Positions 10,230 through 21,658 of a stretch of DNA of 64,000 nt are shown here, one piece after another. The stretch is from Dactylonectria macrodidyma (taxonomy: Eukaryota > Ascomycota > Sordariomycetes > Hypocreales > Nectriaceae), in assembly GCA_020744425.1 (NCBI GenBank), contig JAGMUV010000028.1:806001-870000 (forward strand), in the 5' to 3' direction. The position numbers and the translations under genes are program-made. Position 1 is the stretch's first letter; each line of letters starts with the position of its first letter. The notes below the pieces were generated by a model. The model saw nothing but the letters and a program-made list of their open reading frames with translations, searched no databases and was not told where the DNA came from.

Positions 10230-12480
10230 CCCTTTATGGCCTGTGTGAAAATCTCATCCGTTAACCTTGGTGGCTTCGAATGGGTTCGTTCGGAAACCTG
10301 GCTCCTGCGTCAATGCGAGCAACTCGGGCAACTGCATATCAGCAGACCTGAAACGCCACCGACACACTACAATGAAATCAATACCATGGCAGAGGCATTT
10401 CCATGTGATACGGTTTGTACTGTCTGACTTAGCCCTCTAAAAGGGCCTTCGGCGCGGGACGAGGGTGGGCTGCAACGAAAAGAAGTGACCGTCTACTAAA
10501 CTATCTCTGCCCTAGCGTTGCCGCATCACCGAGCCATCAACGGCGCTTAATCGGAAGAGGCATAACCTGGCATGCAAGAGTCCGGGGCAAGCGGGAAACG
10601 GGGCAGTAGTGGTGAGCCGCGACACGGTGGAGCTCAAGAAGATGAGCCAGGCAGGTTGCATCCACCCGAAAAGCCATACTCTTGTATTCCTGCTCGGCTG
10701 GCGAGTTCTGCGTCTCTAAATCCACCAACAAGAGACTTTGGTCATTAGGGCTAGTAATAACTGATAATTGGGAAATCTGGTCGAAACTGGGCCAGGCATA
10801 GAGAAGATGATCCAAAGGGAGGTTACACTATTGAGGTATCTACGTCCCTCAATGGCCATAGGCTTGCGAGCACAGAGAGCCAAGATGTGGTTTTGATATC
10901 CGAACTGGGGCCGTTTCAGTTTCATTGAATGGGTCGTCATTTCCTGACCGTGCACAGTCAGAGTCTAATCATCACATCCCGTGCCTCTGGTAAAGATGTT
11001 GCTTGAACGCTTTGGAAAGAGAGGTCCATGGCTGTGTGTTAAAGATTACGACTGTTTCGATACCTAGCAAACTAGCGTTACTGGATTGATGCTATCTAAC
11101 TTGGCAAGTTGTTTTAGGCCCTGCAGCTCTACTAGCCGTCAAGGGTCTCTCCATTCTTGGGGATCAAGACGAGATGCTCCATACATGAGTGTCACAAATT
11201 CGGACTTTCTCAAGGGAAGCTACGATGTTCCAGCCGAGATTCCGACGGCCAAGCATGTTCTAGGCCTTGGGTTTGCTTTCCAAAGCCCAAATAAGCAGGA
11301 TACCATTGGATCACGGGTGTGGTCCAAAGTCAGGGTTGTCTGGCACTAGAAAATGTGTCGGATCGATAGAGTTCATCCGTCGTCCGCGGTCCTGGACGGC
11401 CCCATTTTTCAAGCTTCAGAGAAGTTTTGGGGGGTGGGGAATCGGTTAAGCTGCCGAGCATTTCCGTAGGACGCAGAGTTGTCAAATGGCATTTCCCAAA
11501 ATTGCACCTTGCATGAGCGGGTCTTCGGCTGATATCACTGAAGATTCGCTGCGCCAAAACATCCTTGTCGTCCCAGACAAGAGTTGAGAACCACTTACCG
11601 AAACAGAAATAGCGCCAAATGATCGCCTCCCTAGTTCACGAAGACAAAATCTGACATGTTCGGTTGAATGGCGCAGGCGAGGGGCTCAGGAAATACTACG
11701 ACTTACTTCTCCTAGCCACACGCCAACACCCTGATGAGACAGCCTTGCGGGCGCCAAGGTACGCCCTCAATTCTAGGGCTTCCTAATGGGGACCGGGCCC
11801 TAGGTCAAGAAAAGTCCTGAAATTATTCATGAGGCGGACCATTCTTGGAACTGCTCGTTTCATCAATACGGAGTACGTAGAAGAGAGGAGATGGCCTTTT
11901 CTCGTTAGATTGTTTCGCATGCCCTCTCTATTTCCTGGGTTTTATTTAGCTAAGACAGAGCATAAAGTGCACGCATTACTCGATAAGCGAGGGTAGTCTT
12001 TGCAGTAGCTGTCAGGATTAAGAGTGCTTTCAGGAGAATCTTTCTTGGCTTGCTAACCATCACCAATGTTTGATCCGCTGCGTGCTCGCTCTTAGAAGTA
12101 GGTATCTGAATTTTAACGTCGGCCTGATCTAGGGCTTTGATTTAGAAGAACATGTGCTTTGTTCGCCTGTCAAAGAGCCATTTCGTTGCTGTATCTGCAT
12201 AGATAACCTTCTCCAGAATTCGAAGATAATAGACAGAGACTCTCCTAGGAGAATTGAGATCCTAGGAGAGGATTCATCCACCTCAACTACTTGAGGTAGG
12301 AAATGGTTCGCTCAAATATTTGTCGCGACTAACGTCGTGGATCAAACAATCCTACATCGCACCTTGTGAATGAAATGGCTGGGCAGCCAATCGATGCTGC
12401 TGAGACACATGAATCAGGTTCCAGGAATAAATCCACTTTCCGGCTCAGACCGAACAGGGGAAGATCGTGATGCCTGGGGT
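10230..12480. other. 2.2 kb with no supportable gene
   Basis: Only short ORFs without recognisable motifs occur. Two overlapping minus-strand ORFs at 10537-10955 are in different frames and could be one decayed gene, but nothing identifies it. No repeats were found by eye. Confidence 0.4.
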
Positions 12481-12564
12481 TCAGCGCTGGTACTCACAAG
12501 TCACTCTGGTGTTTGTGCAGAGAAAGCTTCTCAGGTCATGCTGTGGTAGAAGACTAGTCCCATA

Positions 12565-12634
12565 GTAGTAATTCGTAAGTAGTAATTCGAAAGTAGTAAT
12601 TCGTAAGTAGTAATTCGTAAGTAGTAATTCGTAT
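12565..12634. repeat. five tandem copies of a 14 bp unit
   Basis: GTAGTAATTCGTAA is repeated five times head to tail with one or two substitutions (the second copy has GAAA, the last ends GTAT). It is a minisatellite; no function is implied. Confidence 0.9.
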
Positions 12635-12729
12635 AAAACCAGCCTTTCCCTCTCGAGGTTGAGTGAAGACCCACTAGCGCGACTGCACACGTCCAGGGTA
12701 GATGAAGTAGATGACTGCTTATGGAAATT

Positions 12730-12890
12730 GTTGGATCCAATATGGCTAGGATGATCAGGATGATATGGACTAATCCAGTGGAGCCCAAAGATGATTGTAT
12801 TCATGTGTGTATGATCTAGAATCCCTCCGGCCCCCTCTTTTTCTATGAGGGGTTTCTTGGTCAATCTCACACCCTATGACTAAGACAGGA
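12730..12890 (-). repeat. single-arm copy of the foldback MITE family
   Basis: Reverse-strand sequence from GGTGTGAGATTGACCAAGAA through GGGGGCCGGAGGGATTC to CATATTGGATCC matches the left arm of the hairpin at 24.3 kb and, best, the copy at 5.5 kb. The outer end (GGGTGTGAGATTGACC) is shared with the 24.3 kb copy, which helps to define the element's terminus. Confidence 0.65.
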
Positions 12891-13366
12891 TATTGATGTA
12901 TTGTGTTGGGCAGGGGGACAAGAGGGACACCACCACCCGGAGTGACGGATGCCGTAGGGTAGGCGGGATGTGTAGCGGAGCGAGGATGGATAAGACTCGC
13001 AAAACAAAACAGGTAAAAGGAGGGCCAGAGCTGCAATCAAGCAGTTGGCTAGGAAATAAATCAGATATTCCAGTTGATCAAATAAATCTCATTATAATGA
13101 CATCAAAAACAATTCCAAAATTCAAAATTAAAGGTGGGCAAGAACATTGTTGATTGCTATCGGTGTCTGAGTAGTCTCTGCCTTTTATCTTTGACCAACT
13201 CCTGTTATCCTTATCGATAGCTTTATCAAGACCGACACTCAAATCGGTCGGCCAGTTAAAATCCCGGGTCATTCTATTACAATTCCCAGAGCATTCTATC
13301 TATCATCGGGCTACCGCCCTTCCGAACTTCACAACCTTAATTGCTTCAGTAATTAAACGTCAAGAC

Positions 13367-15539
13367 ATGCCACTCGCCAGAGAAGCAACGGCACGATTCG
13401 GATTTATTGATGCTCGAGAACAAGACCCAGCTGTGCTAGATCGGCGTCGCCTAGAGGCGAAACGGGCACTGAACTACCGGCGACGCCGAAAAGCGAAACA
13501 AAACATCAATACCGCAGACTATCAGACTGAGTCGCGATGTCAAGTTGTTGAACTAGGGGCGGAGGCTGGGCAGACAGAACCCAGTACCGGTAGTGCGCCA
13601 GATGACATTGAGGAGTTTGGACAATATGATATCCCTGCCGACGACATATCCATTACATCCAGCAGGGGGATGGCGACCTCAATGCGAATATCCACTGAAC
13701 CGGATACCTATAGCGATGAGGAACCCGTTCACCTTCACGATGCCGAAGAGCATGGAGCTTAGACAGAATCTCAAGTTCTAGAGTTCTATACTGAGCAGCA
13801 AGCAGGTCTTCCTAATGGCAACACCTGGTCCGACGTGGAATATTCCACAGAGAAATTTATTCAGCAGTTTCTGGTCAGGATTCATGGCTGTGGCCCCGAG
13901 AAGCATCGAAAAGACCTAGTAACGCACATCGAAGAGAAGGGAGCTCATAACCATCATGGGCTGAATCAACTGTTCCCGCGTAATGTGCCTCACACACTCG
14001 ATAAAAATTACATCCTCTCCCCTCAAACTAATCACGAGACAATGCGTCTGAGCCCTAGCCAATGGCAAGCCTTGTTCTCTGGTGATACGAACCAACATTT
14101 CGATGATAAGCCTAAGCAGGCCTGCCTGCATGCTGAGTGGACTCTTTGCAATGCTCCTGTCATTTCATTTGATATCGACAGCATCTTAGGCTTCGTGGAT
14201 TCTCCAGCAGTGGCGGTTCACGGTATTCAATTTTATTCCGCTCCACAATATCACCAAAACATTCAGATAGACGTTCACCTCACTTTGCATCGCGTGGATC
14301 AAGACCAGGAGCGGCCCCGATTGATACCGTCACGGCTGAAAGACGTACCGCATTTCATCTTTGCCAGGGCCGAAGGGGCCGATTTCATCACATTTCACCT
14401 GTTCTTTCCACATTTGCCATGCTACCACGACTTCCATCGCCTAACTGACGAACAGCTCTCGCGGTGGTTTGATGTTATCTTCTATCCCGCCATACGTCGA
14501 GTCTATGATGTTGATCGACTCCAACACTTGTCGGCAAGTTATCGTCACGCATTGGCTACCTGTCGAGCTCCCCAGGTGGAGGATCGTCTGCTCGAGACCC
14601 CTAGTTATCGGACCCAATTACGGATGTCCTATTTCCTGCCACCGCAAGGATTGCGGCAACTGTGGGACCATATTCTTGCAGCGGTACGCCAGCCAGGATT
14701 GCGAGACTTTCGCGATTCAGAGCTCTTTATCGAGGCAAAAGGCACCAAACTTCTCTTCAAATATCCTGATGCACCATCTGATATGCTCGCAGTCATGGAA
14801 AACTTTGATTCCAAACTACGCCACGTTCTAGACTTCTCTTACATATGCAGTGACCGGTTGTACATCAATGTAGGCAAAGAGACCTGCCCACCGCACAGCG
14901 GCCTAATAGCGCGAGACAGCAATGTTTCAGCACGAGAAGCTCAGACGTACCTCTGGCGACGTTGTTGTATCCGCCATCACCTCAGCCAGCTCTACGACGG
15001 GAATGTTCTAAAGTCCGGCCAAAACTTCTACCATGAGTCAATGCTTCGCGATGCAGGTGGCATGACTACATTGACGCCTCCAAGCTCTCGACTTCGTCGC
15101 GGAGGCATCCTCTATGGCCAAATGTACAGTCTCACCAAGGAGATCATAGACGCCGCTCGCACGTTTCCATTTCAGAATCCAGATCTACGATACTTGGCTT
15201 TGGATCCTCAGCTCCGCAATGGTGTGCAGGGCATTTGCGGCAAGCCAACATTGGGCAAGAATATCACAGATCGAGCGTATATGGTCAGCAAGCGCCGTTG
15301 TCACTATGGCCTAACAGATTCTAAGCAACGATCCTTCGGTGTTCGGGAGGGACATCGTATTTCGTGGGTCTTATTCTAAAGCGTCTTGACAGTCCTACGC
15401 TCTCTGACCCCGAAATCCGCTCCATCAAGCCACCAGGGCCTCTACCTTATTTATGGGCAGTTCGCAGTCCTGTTTTTGTTGATTTCGTCTGGCATAATAT
15501 TAATAAGTTTATAACCGGGTTTGAGCTCAGGGGCACTTG
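13367..15539 (+). pseudogene. large unknown fungal protein, one in-frame TAG and one terminal frameshift
   Basis: One frame runs from ATG 13367 to 15379 and is interrupted only by TAG at 13760-13762 (codon 132, in HGA-TESQ). Beyond 15379 the coding signal goes on in another frame to the TGA at 15537, with motifs KRLDSPTLSDPEIR and FVDFVWHN. The N-terminus is basic (RRRLEAKRALNYRRRR), bZIP- or homeobox-like in composition, then acidic. The rest is rich in His, Trp and aromatic residues (LFFPHLPCYHDFHRL, RRCHYGLTDSKQRSFG). I believe this is one of the long multicopy proteins of filamentous fungi, probably from a mobile element, but cannot name it. The TAG needs a single C-to-T change. A full copy would extend past 15539. 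Confidence 0.5.
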
Positions 15540-16328
15540 AGAACTTCTTTCTTTCTTCTTCATCTTTGATGTAAATAGCATCCTGGACTAGATAGCTGGA
15601 ATACAGGTACTAGAGGCCGTTTACACTAACTTAAATAGAAGCAGGTATCTTACAAAATGCAAACGACAAGAGTAACGACATTATTGTAAATTAAAAGCTC
15701 ACGTAAATCCCACGTGATTCTTAATAGAAATATCCTTCCCAAAGGAGACTTCTTTACACTTGATCTCCGGGGGGAGGGGATTCGAAGTTCATCCACATGT
15801 GCCAAATGAGAGTCGGAGGATTAGGACCATTGGAAGGACCCGGGTGTGGTATTAATCCGGGCCAACAAGAGGTTCAGTTGCGCTTTCGAATCGGGTAATC
15901 GCTTAATGCAGTAATTTTGCAAGGGGTGCCAAATTTTGGGGGGGGGGGGGGGGGGGGGGGGGGGGAATCCCAGAGCTTAAGAAGACCTTTCATACCGAAA
16001 GGCAAAGGAGGAACGTTATCTGGCCCAGCCCGTTGTCGGATAACCCCACCACAGATCTACAGCATAGACTCGCGAGGATGAGACAATCTCGAACCAATTA
16101 TAAATCTAATAAAAACCGGATCAACACGAGGAAAACAGATTAAGCAACCTCATATATACACTACTATCGCTAATAAAGTTCTAAAATGTCTAGTCTATAA
16201 CTATAGACATAGACCAAGAAGAGAATTAGAGCATCGGATAAAAAACAAACAATATTATCCACCAAAGTATATAATATGGTTTATGCGTTTATAAATCCTT
16301 TACACCCAAATTGACAGGCTGTAGCTGT
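15540..16328. other. spacer with AT-rich decay and a G28 run
   Basis: No gene seen. It contains the G homopolymer at 15938-15965 and, right after it, a ~40 bp block (AATCCCAGAGCTTAAG.., ACCGAAAGGCA) that recurs at 33973. The rest is AT-rich, RIP-like sequence; its last part is the 3' flank of the small secreted protein gene. Confidence 0.4.
15938..15965. repeat. G28 homopolymer
   Basis: Twenty-eight consecutive G. This could be real, or its length could be an assembly or sequencing uncertainty. Confidence 0.9.
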
Positions 16329-16981
16329 CTAGTTGGCCTCGGAACCCTGAGCACCGCACTTCTGCGTGCAGTAGTAGTTCATCTAGTTCGCATTAGTCAG
16401 TCTCACTTCAACTATATGCCCAGTTAGGCTCACCTCGTCGCCACCAATGTGCCTAGGATAAATTAGCTTTCATGCTTTTCACTGAAATACATGGGGTATT
16501 GCTTACCATCCAGCCGAGTTGCAAAAGGTACCATCCTGAAAAGGTCTGTAAGTTCAAGTTGCCCCAAGATGTCTAGACTTTGACTTTGTAACTTACGAAG
16601 GTGCAGTCAGGGCACTTGTCCCACTGATGGTTGCCAGTGTTGCGGCGTTTGTAGTTGTCGCAAGCACACTTGGTGGCAGTGCTGTTTTTCAAAATTTCAG
16701 TCGTCTAGTCTGCTTGGTCAGGTTCTAGACTAATTCAAAAACTCACGTATCAATGTCGTAGGTCTCGTTCCAATCGTACGAGAGTTTCCAAGGATAGCCA
16801 CCCTTGTGGGTCACCTTGCGGTTGTTAACACAGACCGCGACGTTGTGCAGCCCGGCGTTGGCCCTTTGTTGAAGGTGATGTTAGTGGAAGGGCTGTCACC
16901 CAAGTGTTAATGATGTAAGATGCGAAAGACTCACCCCTCAGCAGCTAGAGCCAAAAAGAAAGTGAAGGTGCTGAGCTGCAT
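16329..16981 (-). CDS. small secreted cysteine-rich protein, six exons
   Basis: Exons on the minus strand: 16981-16935, 16863-16747, 16681-16597, 16535-16507, 16452-16434 and 16382-16329. They total 351 nt, 116 residues and stop. All five introns (51-71 nt) have GTGAGT, GTAAGT, GTAAGC or GTGAGC donors and AG acceptors, and every join keeps one frame. The gene is easily missed because exons are as short as 19 nt. The product starts MQLSTFTFFLALAAEGANA, a signal peptide, followed by about 96 mature residues with eight cysteines (CVNN, KCACD, KCPDC, FCNS, YYCTQKC), enough for four disulfides. Size, secretion and Cys content fit an effector-like or antimicrobial small secreted protein; I recognise no named family. 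A TATA box lies ~95 bp upstream, and it is divergent from the effector candidate at 18442. Confidence 0.8.
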
Positions 16982-17073
16982 GTTGAATTTTGGTGAATAA
17001 GAGTTAGATATTTCTGAGTGATTGAAAGTGAATGAGGTTGATGATGCTGAGGAGAGACAAGCGGGAAGGCAAG

Positions 17074-17083
17074 ATAATTTATA
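17074..17083 (-). promoter_or_regulatory. TATA box of the small secreted protein gene
   Basis: On the minus strand TATAAATTAT lies about 95 bp before the ATG at 16981, followed by a CT/AC-rich leader, typical of strongly regulated fungal genes. Confidence 0.55.
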
Positions 17084-17338
17084 GCCAGATACTACCTATA
17101 GCCGGCACCACTCACGATAGCTTCATTGCTTAACCGAGAGGTCTTGATAAGCGTCGGTCGCCGGTTCCGGTTTCATTGGAATCGTTCTTGAGATAACCAC
17201 TCTAAGTTTTGGATAGTTTAATGAGAAATCATGTATTCTCGTCTCATGATAGACTAAAAATGGAACGACAGGGGCATGATTTCAAAGGCAACTACTTGAA
17301 TGGGCCAAGTTGTGTTTCATTTGAGGCATTATATTCAG

Positions 17339-17553
17339 GTCTAACCTTAATGCAGCAGTTTGTAATAGTAGTTCGTGGATTCACCCCTCTCTACGGCGTT
17401 GATGTTGGTGTGTACAGCTTCATCCGGTTAGCCTCAACAAGGCTGCCGGTTTTTCGGCAACGTTAGTATGAAGCACAGCACTAGACAGACCTCTTACCTC
17501 GACGCGAAATAGGTACTGGTCTAGTCCCATTTGTGCATAGAAGGCGAGCAACA
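17339..17553 (+). repeat. direct repeat, copy 1
   Basis: About 210 bp starting CTAACCTTAATGCAGCAG and ending near GAGCAACAAGGC recurs at 18008-18216 in the same orientation. The copies share blocks such as GATTCACCCCTCTCTA and GACGCGAAATAGGTACTGG. Both lie between the two divergent secreted-protein genes. Confidence 0.85.
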
Positions 17554-18007
17554 AGGCCTCATCCGATTAGCCTCAACAAAGCTTGTGGCGTGGTGTAACT
17601 GCCGGGTCGTCTAAGGGATAAACCGGGGTCTATAGGGTTTATGTTAGAAGATGAATCGGTGCGTTAAGGAGCATGGTTCTATCTAAAGTGCACATTGTTG
17701 TGCTTATATACGAGGGGTTGATCTGGGGATCGTGTGAAGCTGAGGATCTCAACGATCCTGGGATCGTGGCGGTCGATGGATCGCGGTGATCCTGCCCGGT
17801 ACGTGATCCAGTGGTGATTAGATCGTTGTGTCGTAAGAAATTTGTAGGCCCGTGTTTCGACCGGTCCCGACCGCTTGGTCATGACATGGGCCGTAGCACG
17901 TGGTGGACAATCTGCCACGTAAATGTTCTAATTCTAGAACTCTAGACAAATGGGACGAACTAGGGATTGTATGTTTTAGAATTTCTTTAGAAACCCCAGG
18001 ACCCTAG

Positions 18008-18216
18008 GTCTAACCTCAATGAAGCAGTTCGTAATGGTAGTTCGTGGATTCACCCCTCTCTAGTGCATTGATGTTGGTGTGTATGGCTTCATCCGGTTAG
18101 CCTCAATAAGGCTGGTCGGCTTTCGGCAACCTCGGTATGAAACACGGCAGTAGACCTCTTATCTCGACGCGAAATAGGTACTGGTCCCATTTGTACATAG
18201 AAGGCGGGCAACAAGG
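18008..18216 (+). repeat. direct repeat, copy 2
   Basis: Second copy of the repeat at 17339-17553, differing by scattered substitutions and small indels. It ends about 120 bp before the TATA box of the downstream gene, so it forms part of that promoter. Confidence 0.85.
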
Positions 18217-18337
18217 CACGAAGTGAAACGTTCGGTAGATTGACGAATTTCCTAAAAGAGAATGTCGATATAGTAGCTCTCTATCGTGGGATATCGTGAG
18301 TTCCACAGATGAACGTTATGAAGACCATGTGAATGGG

Positions 18338-18345
18338 TATAAAAG
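18338..18345 (+). promoter_or_regulatory. TATA box of the effector-like gene
   Basis: TATAAAAG about 100 bp upstream of the ATG at 18442, the same spacing as for the divergent small secreted protein gene. Confidence 0.6.
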
Positions 18346-18441
18346 CTTCCAAGATGCCCTCAGTTGAAGAAAAAATCATTAACCCAACTCACACTTTACT
18401 CTCATTTCATCATCACCTTTGCTTCACGCGCCTCGTTCACT

Positions 18442-19441
18442 ATGATCTTCCCCGTGGCCCTTATCGGCCTCTTCCTGGCCGCTGCTAATGCTGCTCCCAT
18501 TAAGGAGACCACCGTTGAGCTGAACAGCACTACGTGGACTCCCGACCACATCCTCAAGCATGATGAGGTCATCCTCTATGGTGATGGCGGCCGTAGTAAG
18601 CTTCCATCCCTTCCTCCCCCTTCTTTCACACCGCAAATGTTTTAGAGGGAATGAGAGATGATCACTGACAAGATATAAACAACAGTGGAGGTTGTCCATG
18701 AGAGCGTCTTCCAGAGCCTCTTTGAGGAGGAGGGTGTCTCCTTTGATGCGCCCGAGATTAACCATGATTACCTGAACATTACTGCTTCGGATGACAAGCT
18801 CAAGGAACGCGACTTCGAGCTTGACGAGCGTGGCCTTAAGTGTGCCTGGACCAACCCAATCATCATCGATACTGTCCAGACCTTTATTGATTGGGATGTG
18901 CAGGTGAGTGTCTCCTTACCCATTATCTAGCTCTAATGCACTTGGCTAATATCTCGTCAAGATGTCCCCCGTCGTTATCGGCACCGGCACCGGCATTGAC
19001 GTCTATGTCAGCCAAGGCTACTCCGTCGCCAACTCCGTTAGTGTTAGTGGCGGCGCTGAATTTGGCCCTATTAAGAAGGCGCTCTCACTCTCTGTTGGTG
19101 TTGACTACACCGAATCCTGGACCACTCAGACTGTCATTAACATCAAGGGCAATGTCCCCAATGGCTACTCTGGTGTCATGATCACCCGCCCCATAAAAAC
19201 TCGTCGCTATGGCCGATCCTTTACGGGCTGCATTGGTTCTCTGAAGCAGAACGGTAACTTCATGGCCGATAGCTATAAGCAGGGCTCGTATGCTGGCGTT
19301 AAGTGGGTGTCAGGTGCTATTAGTAAGTTCTTAGTATCCAAACCAAGTACAGAAGAGCGTGCAGCTAATTGAATGGTAGCTATGTGCACCAAGAAGCAGT
19401 TCCCTCTCACCCGCTGCAACGGAGCTGGCACTTTCATCTAA
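18442..19441 (+). CDS. secreted effector-like protein (Celp0028-like)
   Basis: Exons 18442-18595, 18686-18903, 18962-19322 and 19380-19441 give 264 residues. The introns (90, 58 and 57 nt) have GTAAGC, GTGAGT and GTAAGT donors. The protein begins with a signal peptide ending ANAAP. A DEVILYGDG motif follows, then an acidic linker, then the conserved core with FIDWDVQMSPVVIG, SVSGGAEFG, TRRYGRSFTGC, SGAITMCTKKQFPLTRCNG. This order of motifs matches fungal proteins annotated as Celp0028 effector-like; that name rests on my memory of such annotations. The core alternates short Gly/Ser/Val strands, suggesting a beta-sandwich. It is probably extracellular; biochemical role unknown. The gene is intact. 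Confidence 0.75.
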
Positions 19442-20009
19442 TTTCCGGGGACTGGAATGGGTTTTTAGTTCTTTGAGACCTTTTCAGAGAACTCTTTCAT
19501 CCTCCCAATCCGACAATTGCCTTACGGAATACTCTCCTTCGCTTCTTTCCTGACCTATTGCAATTAGATACAGAGGACGAAATGGCTTCTATATTACTGT
19601 CCTTGTGCAAACTTGTCTATTGTATATATTTCTTTTTATGATGTTTAGACGCTCAGAATAGACTGTCAATTGGTTGCTGCTTGTGTCTCCCCAGTACAAA
19701 TTGAATCAAGTAGTAATGGCGAGTAGATTGGGGGGCGATAATCTTTCCTCATGGAAATGTATAGGGTGGTAAAGATTATTAATGTTGGTGGTATCCGATG
19801 TGTAGATACAAACATTCTCCATCACTCCGCAAAAACGATCGAACCTTGATTATCATCTTGAGTAGCGGAGCTGAAGCCACACTCGAAATAACTGAACCGG
19901 ATGGAGACAAGCTGGCACGGGGCCGTGCAGTGAGATGAGCGAGATAAGGATAAAGGCTTGTAGCACCTACCATACAAAACTATAGGTCACAACTGACGTC
20001 TTTTGTTAC
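19442..20009. other. 3' flank and spacer
   Basis: No gene seen. It holds the 3' UTR of the effector-like gene; a short minus-strand ORF at 19779-19973 has no recognisable feature. Confidence 0.4.
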
Positions 20010-20755
20010 ATTGGCCAATTTGTGGTCCTATGGCCAAGTTGGTGGATTCCCGGATCATCAACTAGCATGCGTGATTCCAACTCGGGTGTGATGCTTGCTG
20101 TGGACCAGTCGAATCCTGTGTTCCTGTTCGATACCATTGATTCCAGGGGTTCGATTGTCACCAGATCGAATTTGGGGTTTGCCAAGCATGGCGGGAGGTT
20201 CTACCGTCGGGTACGTAAACTGCCCAGGAGCACCAGTCTGGTATTGTTCCCGCCCAGTAGCGCGTCAATTGCAGGATGGCATGCAACAGGTTTCAGATTC
20301 TCAGATCTCGCACCTTGCAGGCGCCATTCGGCCAAGAGTGTCTTCTCTCTTGCCATCCTGGCCTTCATCAGCAGCCGTTTCCACAACTGCCAAAGCAGTA
20401 CAGGCCGGATCTCAGTCTGCTGGTCGCCAAACCGCGCTCGCACCATTGTTTCTAAAGTCCGCCAGGCACGCTCAACAAGCTCGCCTTGGGTATTATTACA
20501 TAGCTCAGACAATGCAAAGACGGTTGAGTGCCACTGAAAGTGCATGCGAAAGAGCCATCCCCATTGTCGTGCGCGGGGGTCGTTATCGAGGAGGTTTGCG
20601 TATTCGATGGACTTGATGGAGGCCAGGAAGAGCTTTCTTTTGATGCGTTGAGGAAAGCTTACGCCGCTCTCGCGCCTCTGTAAGGGATGGAACACCATTA
20701 GCCACATCTTCGACAAGAGAAGTCGAGTAAGGGTGGCAGCAGGCTTTCTAACCAT
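20010..20755 (-). pseudogene. fragment of a fungal Zn2Cys6-type transcription factor (C-terminal region)
   Basis: The minus-strand ORF 20755-20201 contains LLLSKMWLMVFHPLQRR, RKLFLASIKSIEY and the signature WGWLFRMHFQWHSTVFALSELC, found near the C-terminus of many fungal-specific transcription factors. A continuation in another frame reaches about 20010 (TASITPELESRML). The DNA-binding Zn2Cys6 domain and most of the regulatory domain are absent, so it is a 5'-truncated remnant, immediately next to LINE sequence. Confidence 0.65.
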
Positions 20756-20982
20756 ACACCATACGCCATACGGACCTATATGGTGTAAGGTGTATAATTT
20801 ATTTTCGTATGGCGAACTAAACCATATATTGCCAATACGGCAAATGACGTCAAGGCCCCATATCTTCCTCTAGAGCGCTGGTGCTTTCCTCCTTTGCCAT
20901 GTACTCGTATTGTTCGACCTCGTCTACTTGTAGCCCTGCCGTTATGCCGCTGCGAATCCAGCTCTTTAAGCACTCCCCCTTT

Positions 20983-21626
20983 TCAATTGTCGATGCTCCA
21001 AGTATCATTCGATCCCATGAAATTGTACGCCGTGCTCCAGATGGGATGGAAGTCCCAGCATATATCGCACTGCTTAGGAGGGTTAGTTTTGTTAACGAGT
21101 GTAGCTGGTCGACTGTCAAACAGGCACCAATATTTCTTAGTCGGCTCTAGGAAGGAAACAAGTAACGTCTTGGTTAGAGGATTATCCGAATTGCGTTGCG
21201 AGGGGCGTACGTCGACGGGCTTCAATCCCGTCTGGGCCTCGATTTCTTCATTGACGGCAGTGTCGCTATCCACCTCGTTACCATAGAGGTCTGTCAGTTT
21301 GCGGGGGTAGTCTGGGACTATGTAAGTGAACCACTTGTGGTTAATCTCTTTAGCAGCGGCCCCTAGGTCGCCTGCCCACTCGGTTTGTCTCTGTACAAGG
21401 AGGTCGCGGGTGGTTATATCGGTGGTTAGGACGGGCCATCCGGACTTGACTTGGAATACCTGTGGGATCTTGCGTGAATCAACCCCGAGTTTCCGGGATA
21501 TGTGGGTCCGGATTGCGTAGCTTTTCTGGGCTCTGGCCGGAGCTCCGGCGTCCAATTGGATGAAGACACGGAGGTCCTCTCGGGTGGGGGAATAGGGATC
21601 GGTTGTCCCTGGTGATGAGGGGAGGT

Positions 21627-21658
<32 letters not shown>

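Noticed and set aside
12563..12640. 14 bp repeats as a CRISPR array
   Set aside because: No spacers; units are contiguous, and the organism is a eukaryote.
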